NCBI GenBank assembly: GCA_021776115.1
Contig: JAJFGN010000016.1
Span: forward strand, 1 to 39,070
Origin: Kiloniellaceae bacterium
GTDB taxonomy: Bacteria > Pseudomonadota > Alphaproteobacteria > Kiloniellales > J153
Length of the DNA: 39,070 nucleotides
Reading direction: 5' to 3'
This document shows, piece by piece, positions 34,040 through 39,070 of this stretch. Each line of letters starts with the position of its first letter. Positions within the stretch are counted from its first letter, which is position 1. The notes under the pieces were generated by a model that ran no database searches, had not been told where the DNA came from, and saw only the letters and a program-made list of their open reading frames with translations. The position numbers and the translations under genes were made by a program.

Positions 34040-35257
34040 GTGAGGATTTGGAGGGGAGCGCTCGTCGTTGTTCTTTGGGTAGCGGCCGTCAGCAATCTGA
34101 CGCCGTTGCCGGCCTTTGCGAGCGGCACGGATTCGCTTGACGACATTTCGCATATCCACGCCATATCCGTAGACAAGACCGATACGCAAAGACTCTATTT
34201 GGCGACGCACAAGGGCCTGTTTCTTGTCGCACCAAGCGGTGCTCTGCAGCATGTTTCCGAGGAGCCGGACGATCTGATGGGATTCGCCGCTCACCCGACC
34301 GACCCGCAAGTTTTCTACGCCAGTGGTCATCCCGCACAGGGCGGGAACCTCGGCGTTATACGTTCCAACGACGGTGGCGAGACCTGGTCCCAATGGGCCA
34401 GAGGTGCCGGCGGTCCCGTCGACTTCCATACTATGGACGTAAGCAAGGCCGACCCCAATGTGATCTACGGGCTCCACAACGGAATTCAGATCAGCCGAGA
34501 CGCCGGACGATCCTGGGAAATCGCGGGACAGCCCCCTGCGGAAGTTTTCGACCTCGCTGCTTCGGCCCGCGATGTCGATATGGTCTATGCCGCAACCCGT
34601 GCCGGGCTTTTCCTGAGCCGCGATGGAGGCCGCACCTGGACAAACACCTATATGCCTCAGCGCCCCGTGACGATGGTCCATACCTCGGCGGACGGAAATC
34701 TTTACGCCTTTGTCTATGGAGTCGGCTTGGTTGCGGCTTCCGAACCGGTTCTCGCGTGGCAAACAGTATCGGGTGATTTTCTAGATCGGTTCTTGCTTGA
34801 TATCGCCGTCGACCCCGCCAATTCAGCCCATCTCTATGCTGTAACCGACACCGGAGCCATGGTGACCAGCAAGGACGGCGGCAAGACGTGGATCAGCTTC
34901 GAAGGCAGCAATTCAAACACTACCGAAGTTACCAGCCGAGGCCAGCAACTCTTTGAGGCGAACTGTCAGGCCTGTCATGGCGTGCGCGGTGTCGGCGAGA
35001 ATCCAAACGATATGTACGCCAAGAACGAATACGGCTTTGTTGCGCCGCCGCTGAACGACAAGGCTCATGCCTGGCACCACCCCGATTCCGGCATCGCGGA
35101 TACGATCCTCAACGGCTCGCCCCGCAACGAAAGGATGCGTCCCTGGCGGGAGACCCTGACCCAAGAAGATGCTCAGGCCCTGATCGCTTATATCAAAAGC
35201 CTGTGGAGTTTTCGCAGCCTTGCATGCCAGGGCGTCCGCCACATGAGGTGCATGTGA
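34040..35257 (+). CDS. BNR/sortilin-type propeller fused to cytochrome c
   Basis: A 405-aa secreted protein. Signal peptide (about 1-28), then a beta-propeller of the F510_1955 type (about 35-290) with Asp-box repeats SNDGGETW (109), SRDAGRSW (152), SRDGGRTW (193) and SKDGGKTW (277). A cytochrome c domain follows with CQACH (309-313) and a probable axial Met366, and a tail SLACQGVRHMRCM. The start is GTG with GGAGG 5 nt upstream. The propeller family is called glycosyl hydrolase-like in databases but has no proven activity. The fusion suggests electron transfer tied to a bound ligand or metal. It is cotranscribed with the thioredoxin before and ccdA after. Confidence 0.88.
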   Translation: MRIWRGALVVVLWVAAVSNLTPLPAFASGTDSLDDISHIHAISVDKTDTQRLYLATHKGLFLVAPSGALQHVSEEPDDLMGFAAHPTDPQVFYASGHPAQGGNLGVIRSNDGGETWSQWARGAGGPVDFHTMDVSKADPNVIYGLHNGIQISRDAGRSWEIAGQPPAEVFDLAASARDVDMVYAATRAGLFLSRDGGRTWTNTYMPQRPVTMVHTSADGNLYAFVYGVGLVAASEPVLAWQTVSGDFLDRFLLDIAVDPANSAHLYAVTDTGAMVTSKDGGKTWISFEGSNSNTTEVTSRGQQLFEANCQACHGVRGVGENPNDMYAKNEYGFVAPPLNDKAHAWHHPDSGIADTILNGSPRNERMRPWRETLTQEDAQALIAYIKSLWSFRSLACQGVRHMRCM

Positions 35258-35336
35258 TGTGCGCACCCACACGTCTACAACCGACCCAACGCTTTCTGAC
35301 TGCGCTCGCATTCACGCGCTTTGAGGAGTTGGCGAA

Positions 35337-36080
35337 ATGCCGGAAATAGCAGGCATAGGGATCCTGACGGCGTTCCTGGCAGGGGTCGTGTCTTTTTTGT
35401 CGCCCTGTGTGCTCCCCCTTGTGCCGGGATACGTATCCTACGTGGCCGGCCGCTCCCTAGAGGAACTGCGGCAGTCGCAAGCGACGCAGCAGCGACTGGC
35501 GGTGCTTGGCCTCAGCGCTGCTTTCGTTCTTGGGTTTTCCAGCGTGTTCGTGGCTTTGGGCGCCAGCGCCTCCGCGGTTGGCCGGCTTTTTATGGCCTAT
35601 CGCTATGAAGCCGGTTACGTCGCCGGCGCCGTCATTATCATCTTTGGGCTCCATATGATGGGGCTATTGCGCATCAACTGGATGAACCGCGACCTGCGTA
35701 TTTTTTCGTCGATTCCAGGCGGCCGCCCCTTTGGCGCCTTCCTGTTGGGAACCGCCTTCGCCTTCGGTTGGACTCCGTGCATAGGTCCGATCCTGGGCGC
35801 CATTCTGACAATCAGCGCCACGACCATGGGCGTTTCCGACGGCGCCGCCCTGCTATCGATCTATTCTATGGGGCTCGCCGTCCCCTTCCTATTGGTCGCA
35901 GCCTTCACCAATCGCTTCATGGCCAACGCGGGCCGATTCCGGCGAATTGGACGGCCGCTCCAAATGGCCGCTGGCAGCATACTGGTTCTGGTTGGAACCC
36001 TTATGGCGACCGGCCATCTGTTTTCCTTCGGTACATGGATGCTGAAAACATTTCCGATTTTCCAGGAGATACAAATCTAG
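35337..36080 (+). CDS. ccdA: CcdA-type cytochrome c biogenesis membrane protein
   Basis: Six-helix inner-membrane protein of 247 aa that passes electrons from cytoplasmic thioredoxin to periplasmic thioredoxin-like proteins. The two redox Cys lie in SPCVLPLVPGYVSYVAG (helix 1) and FGWTPCIGPILGAIL (helix 4), both with the family Pro. GAGGAG stands 9 nt before the ATG. It is followed after 14 nt by a second protein with a CcdA-like membrane domain. Confidence 0.94.
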   Translation: MPEIAGIGILTAFLAGVVSFLSPCVLPLVPGYVSYVAGRSLEELRQSQATQQRLAVLGLSAAFVLGFSSVFVALGASASAVGRLFMAYRYEAGYVAGAVIIIFGLHMMGLLRINWMNRDLRIFSSIPGGRPFGAFLLGTAFAFGWTPCIGPILGAILTISATTMGVSDGAALLSIYSMGLAVPFLLVAAFTNRFMANAGRFRRIGRPLQMAAGSILVLVGTLMATGHLFSFGTWMLKTFPIFQEIQI

Positions 36081-36094
36081 CCGCGGAGACGATT

Positions 36095-37366
36095 GTGAGC
36101 AGGCTTTTCTTTGAATGGCAGTACCGGAAATTCCAGCTATTGGACGCAGCCTGGCGCGTGCCTGCTGTTGTACTTCTGCTTCTCTTGGGGTTTGCGCAGC
36201 CGGCTACGGCCCAGGACACAAAGGCGCCAGACGCTAGTCACATCTTTTTCAGCGCAGGTTGCGCCGATTGCTGGCCCTACACCGAGGACGTGTTGATTCC
36301 GGCGTTGCAGGCGCGCGGCGCCGCGCGCGATCCGCAGATACACGACTACACGGCAGCCGGTGGCCGAAAACGGCTGCTGGAAGTGGCCGACTCCGTCGAG
36401 CTGCCGCGATCGATCGCGGACTCGCTCTACGCCTTCATTCCCACGGCCGAAGGAACCCTGGTCATCCTCGGCCACGTTCCGCCAGCGCTGATCGATGCCG
36501 CCTTGACCTCACCTGACCGGCCATCGCGTCTCGTCCTCTGGCAGCCGGAAATGCATGGCGAGCCCAGCGAGTATCGCCTCTGGGCCTGGACCGGCGAGGT
36601 TCAGACTTTCCCCATCGACACGCCCTTTCAGGAGGCCTTGGCTCAAGCGATCGTTTCCGTGGGGCCCTTGCCGATCGGTCAGGCAAACCTGGCCCAACTT
36701 CTACCCGCGGTGGTCATTACCGGTCTGTTGGATTCGGTTAATCCCTGCGCCTTTGCGGTGATTCTGCTGTTGCTTGCCTTTCTGTTCACCCTGCGAAAGG
36801 CAAGGAGCCAAATTTTGAAGTTGGGGTTCGTCTATATCGGGATGATCTTCCTGGTGTATTTCGCCATCGGACTGGGCCTGCTGGGGACGGTTCGGCTTTC
36901 AGACGATCCCCATTTCGTTGCCCGGCTAGGATCATGGATATTGATCGGATTGGGCGCGATCAACTTGATCGAGTACTACTTCCCGCGGTTTCCAATCAAA
37001 CTGCATATGCCGGCCTTCGCCGGTACCAAGGCCCACGCGCTCATCGGGAAAGCGACTCTGCCGGCAACGATCGGCGCCGGCATCCTGGTTGGCCTGTGCA
37101 CGTTTCCCTGTTCGGGCGGCATCTACGTTTCGGTAATCACCCTCTTGAACGCCAAGACGACGATAGCCTGGGGCGTCAGTTATCTCGCCTTGTACAACGT
37201 CATGTTCGTGCTGCCCCTAATCGGCATTCTCCTCGCAACCGGAAACCGGGTCACGGCGAAAGCCTGGGCGGGCTGGGAACGGCAACACGCACTCGAGATC
37301 AGGCTCTGGTACGGCGTGTCCATGGTGACGCTCGGCGCCATCATGTTGTTGTGGATAATCAGGTGA
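36095..37366 (+). CDS. Thioredoxin-like domain fused to a CcdA/DsbD-type membrane domain
   Basis: A 423-aa protein. N-terminal signal (about 20-40, VPAVVLLLLLGFAQPATA), a periplasmic thioredoxin-like part with FFSAGCADCWPYTE (Cys56, Cys59) and a middle domain (about 80-200). A membrane domain then follows, with NPCAFAVILLLLAFLFTL and LCTFPCSGGIYVSVIT holding the two CcdA-type Pro-Cys sites. This is a DsbD-like arrangement in one chain. The start is GTG 36095 with GGAG 6 nt upstream; the frame is open further back only because it overlaps ccdA. It could reduce a periplasmic client other than the CcmG-like protein. Confidence 0.88.
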   Translation: MSRLFFEWQYRKFQLLDAAWRVPAVVLLLLLGFAQPATAQDTKAPDASHIFFSAGCADCWPYTEDVLIPALQARGAARDPQIHDYTAAGGRKRLLEVADSVELPRSIADSLYAFIPTAEGTLVILGHVPPALIDAALTSPDRPSRLVLWQPEMHGEPSEYRLWAWTGEVQTFPIDTPFQEALAQAIVSVGPLPIGQANLAQLLPAVVITGLLDSVNPCAFAVILLLLAFLFTLRKARSQILKLGFVYIGMIFLVYFAIGLGLLGTVRLSDDPHFVARLGSWILIGLGAINLIEYYFPRFPIKLHMPAFAGTKAHALIGKATLPATIGAGILVGLCTFPCSGGIYVSVITLLNAKTTIAWGVSYLALYNVMFVLPLIGILLATGNRVTAKAWAGWERQHALEIRLWYGVSMVTLGAIMLLWIIR

Positions 37367-37420
37367 AACTCTCGGGAACTCAGGACGCAGACGAACACAT
37401 ACTATGAATGGAGAAGGATC

Positions 37421-37996
37421 ATGGCTAGCAAAACAAACCGAAAGCGGACCTCACCCGGACAGCCCAAGAATAAGTTGCTTCCTCTGGTCTGGGCGGTAGC
37501 CGTGCTGCTGGCAGCCGGCGGTGCTTACTATGTTATAGATACTGCGGCACCATCTGCTCAAGTCGCATTAAATTATGCGCCCGAGGAAATTATTTACGAC
37601 AGGCCGTTCCGCGCCATTCACGAAATGCGGGCTGGGCCGCCGATCCCATTCTTGCCGGCCAGCCAGCCGCAACCGAAAATCTCCGTGCCGAACAGCTACT
37701 TCGATTTCGGCCGCATCGGGGCCAAGGAAGTTGTCAAAACGAAATTCCTGGTTCGCAACGAGGGCAACGCCCCGCTAACCATCAGCCGGGCCTACACGAC
37801 ATGCGGTTGCACGACCGCCGGCTTCACGGCCCGCGTCATTCCCCCCGGCAAAGCGATTTTGGTTACCCTCGTTCTCGATGCCGGTTTTCATGACGTCCGC
37901 GGGCAAACCGTCAAGCGCGGCGTCATCATAGAAAACAATGACCGCAACAGCTCCAAGGCCGAGATCTGGACCCGGGCGGATGTCGGTCAGATATAA
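37421..37996 (+). CDS. DUF1573 protein, membrane-anchored, with CGC motif
   Basis: A 191-aa protein: N-terminal membrane anchor (LLPLVWAVAVLLAAGGAYYV), a linker to about residue 85, then an Ig-like DUF1573 domain with FDFGRIGAKEVVKTKFLVRNEG and the conserved YTTCGCTTA (Cys128, Cys130), and IPPGKA. The CGC pair is typical of the family and could be a metal or thiol-redox site, which is inference. GGAG precedes the ATG. A second DUF1573 gene follows after 27 nt. Confidence 0.88.
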   Translation: MASKTNRKRTSPGQPKNKLLPLVWAVAVLLAAGGAYYVIDTAAPSAQVALNYAPEEIIYDRPFRAIHEMRAGPPIPFLPASQPQPKISVPNSYFDFGRIGAKEVVKTKFLVRNEGNAPLTISRAYTTCGCTTAGFTARVIPPGKAILVTLVLDAGFHDVRGQTVKRGVIIENNDRNSSKAEIWTRADVGQI

Positions 37997-38023
37997 CTAA
38001 GGGCGATACCAAGTGAGGATGAC

Positions 38024-38410
38024 ATGCGGAAAACTATTCCGATTCTCGTAAGCTTGTTGCTGGCCGCCTGCACACCGAGCGTACCCGATATCGATGTCGC
38101 TCTTACCCACGATATGGGTACGGTCGTCAAGGGCGATCTAGCCATCGCCGAGCTTCCCGTGCGGAATCTCGGCGAGGCTTCGCTTACGGTGGAGTCGGTC
38201 AGCACTTCGTGCGGGTGTACAAAAGCAAAATTGACGCCAATGATCGTACCGCCGGGAAGCGAAGCCCGCCTCCTCGTCGAATACAATTCCGCTGCGCACG
38301 AGGAGGACCTCGGGCCGATAAGGCGATCCATCTTTATCTCGTCGGACGATCCCGACGAGCAGGACGTGCAGATCAAGTTCACCGTTGTTGTGGCAGCCGA
38401 ACCAACGTGA
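38024..38410 (+). CDS. DUF1573 lipoprotein with CGC motif
   Basis: A 128-aa protein with a lipoprotein signal (MRKTIPILVSLLLAAC; lipidated Cys16), then a DUF1573 domain: MGTVVKGDLAIAELPVRNLG, TSCGCTKAK (Cys63, Cys65), IVPPGSEARLLVEYNS. It would sit on the periplasmic face of a membrane. It pairs with the anchored DUF1573 protein before it; both keep CGCT. Last gene of the redox operon, with an inverted repeat 25 nt downstream. Confidence 0.88.
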   Translation: MRKTIPILVSLLLAACTPSVPDIDVALTHDMGTVVKGDLAIAELPVRNLGEASLTVESVSTSCGCTKAKLTPMIVPPGSEARLLVEYNSAAHEEDLGPIRRSIFISSDDPDEQDVQIKFTVVVAAEPT

Positions 38411-38434
38411 CGGGCTGAGAAAGTCGAAAGCAGC

Positions 38435-38465
38435 AGCCGGTTGTACCTGAAGGTTACAACCGGCT
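38435..38465. terminator. Hairpin after the redox operon
   Basis: AGCCGGTTGTA (38435-38445) and TACAACCGGCT (38455-38465) pair perfectly over 11 bp, with CC/GG closing the loop. It lies 25 nt past the last DUF1573 stop. No strong T-run follows, so it is an imperfect terminator or an mRNA-stabilising stem. Confidence 0.55.
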
Positions 38466-38764
38466 TGCGAGACTTCTTACTGTCCGCACGCGATACGCCA
38501 CGAAGCCAATATGCGAATTGAGCCGCGGCAGCATGGGCCAAAGCGCAACCCCGGTCGCGCAGCGCGCCGAACTCCAGTCGACCGATCTCAAGACTGGACA
38601 GCGCCGGCAAAGGTGATGGCGGTCTCTGTTGAGAGGCCGGCCAGGGGCAGGCGGTCCTTCTTAAGCGCCCTCAACTCGCCAACGAATCCGGGTCATCCCA
38701 GCAGTTTAAGTGCTCACGCCGGACTTGTGGCGCCTTGGGAAAGAGATCGCGCAAACCGGCCAAG

Positions 38765-38803
38765 AAAAAGGGCGGGCCGAGGTAATTGGCCCTCGAACCG
38801 CCC
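38765..38803 (-). terminator. Rho-independent terminator of rpoH
   Basis: On the minus strand GGGCGG-TT-CGAGG pairs with CCTCG-GC-CCGCCC around an 8-nt loop, followed directly by TTTTTCTT. It lies 27 nt past the rpoH stop. Confidence 0.75.
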
Positions 38804-38829
38804 CACGGCAGTTATTTTCGATGTGTGTG

Positions 38830-39070
38830 TCAGGCCGCGGCCAAGAGTGCCTCGGGCCGTTTCGATTCGTCCGGGCGAGCCTCGGGATGCCTTAAGGCAT
38901 CTCTCCGCATGACCTTCTGAACCTTCTGGAAGGCGCGAACCTCGAGCTGCCGAATCCGCTCGCGGCTGATGTTATATCCCTGACTCAGGACTTCGAGGGT
39001 GATCGGATCGTCACGCAGGCGGCGCTCGGTCAAGATGTGACGCTCGCGCGCGTCGAGCCGTTCCATGGCG
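38830..39070 (-). CDS. rpoH: RNA polymerase sigma factor RpoH (sigma-32), C-terminal part
   Basis: Heat-shock sigma factor; only the last 80 or so codons are in the window, the rest lies beyond 39070. Region 4 is clear: LDARERHILTERRLRDDPITLEVLSQGYNISRERIRQLEVRAFQKVQKVM, split here as a helix-turn-helix with the SRERIRQLE recognition helix. RLRDDP is typical of alphaproteobacterial RpoH. The tail after KVMRRD (Ala/Pro/Glu-rich, ending LLAAA) is an extension. The ATG at 39066 is internal, not the start. A terminator follows. Confidence 0.9.
   Translation of the reverse strand, partial: AMERLDARERHILTERRLRDDPITLEVLSQGYNISRERIRQLEVRAFQKVQKVMRRDALRHPEARPDESKRPEALLAAA

Larger units (their letters stand above)
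38411..38829. other. 419-nt gene-free convergent region
   Basis: I see no gene here. It contains the plus-strand hairpin at 38435-38465 and the rpoH terminator at 38765-38803. Confidence 0.6.

Noticed and set aside
35768-36094. Upstream part of the frame that leads into the Trx-CcdA protein
   Set aside because: It overlaps ccdA in another phase, encodes no signal or domain, and a GTG with good Shine-Dalgarno at 36095 gives a proper start.
37987-38610. A 207-codon minus-strand frame over the DUF1573 lipoprotein gene
   Set aside because: Antisense to a gene with lipobox and DUF1573 motif; no family pattern of its own.

Overview
The window reads as a GC-rich alphaproteobacterial chromosome, probably Rhodospirillales-like. 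The evidence is high GC with strong GGAGG-type ribosome binding sites, a Fnr/FixK-type box, clustered palindromic intergenic repeats of the kind common in that class, and an RpoH-type sigma factor whose end closes the window. This assignment is inference from gene content. I saw no rRNA, tRNA, CRISPR array or intact insertion sequence.

Left part (about 1-18,400): mixed catabolic and transport genes, mostly on the minus strand. They are preT-preA (pyrimidine reduction), a maleylacetoacetate isomerase gene with an apparent 1-nt deletion, a TusA-like protein, a 2-keto-4-pentenoate hydratase-family gene overlapping a GMC oxidoreductase, an MFS transporter converging on phnX, a repeat-rich gap, a LysE exporter, and a lone TIR/deoxyribosyltransferase-like protein. 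After these come a three-subunit molybdenum hydroxylase operon ending in a MoaD/ThiS-like carrier, a CysK-family gene coupled to a His-rich NicO-type nickel transporter, and a saccharopine dehydrogenase-family gene.

Middle part (about 18,670-30,363, all minus): a metal-handling island. From promoter side to end it holds a Gly/Met-repeat periplasmic protein, a YHS protein, a DUF5676 membrane protein, a 71-aa unknown, a DUF3141 alpha/beta hydrolase, a His-Gly mini-protein, acetate kinase, phosphotransacetylase, a SHOCT protein, a CopA-type Cu+ ATPase with YHS and metal-binding N-terminus, a YVTN beta-propeller, a DUF2933 mini-protein, and an isoprenylcysteine-methyltransferase-like membrane protein fused in frame to a cytochrome c.

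Right part (about 30,540-38,410, all plus): a divergent OmpR/EnvZ-type two-component system whose sensor loop is rich in His and Met. It is followed by an anaerobox (TTGATCCAGGTCAA) and a periplasmic thiol-redox operon: a small secreted Cys protein, a CcmG/ResA-like thioredoxin (WCTEC), a BNR-propeller fused to cytochrome c, CcdA, a thioredoxin-CcdA fusion, and two DUF1573 proteins each with a Cys-Gly-Cys motif. A partial rpoH with a clear terminator closes the window on the minus strand.

Reading of the whole: the two-component system sits between a copper-export/sequestration arm and a thiol/cytochrome redox arm. I infer a combined periplasmic copper and redox-stress module. The redox arm (two CcdA-type electron conduits, two CGC proteins, propeller-cytochrome fusion, Fnr-type control) is the best candidate for an uncharacterised system here.
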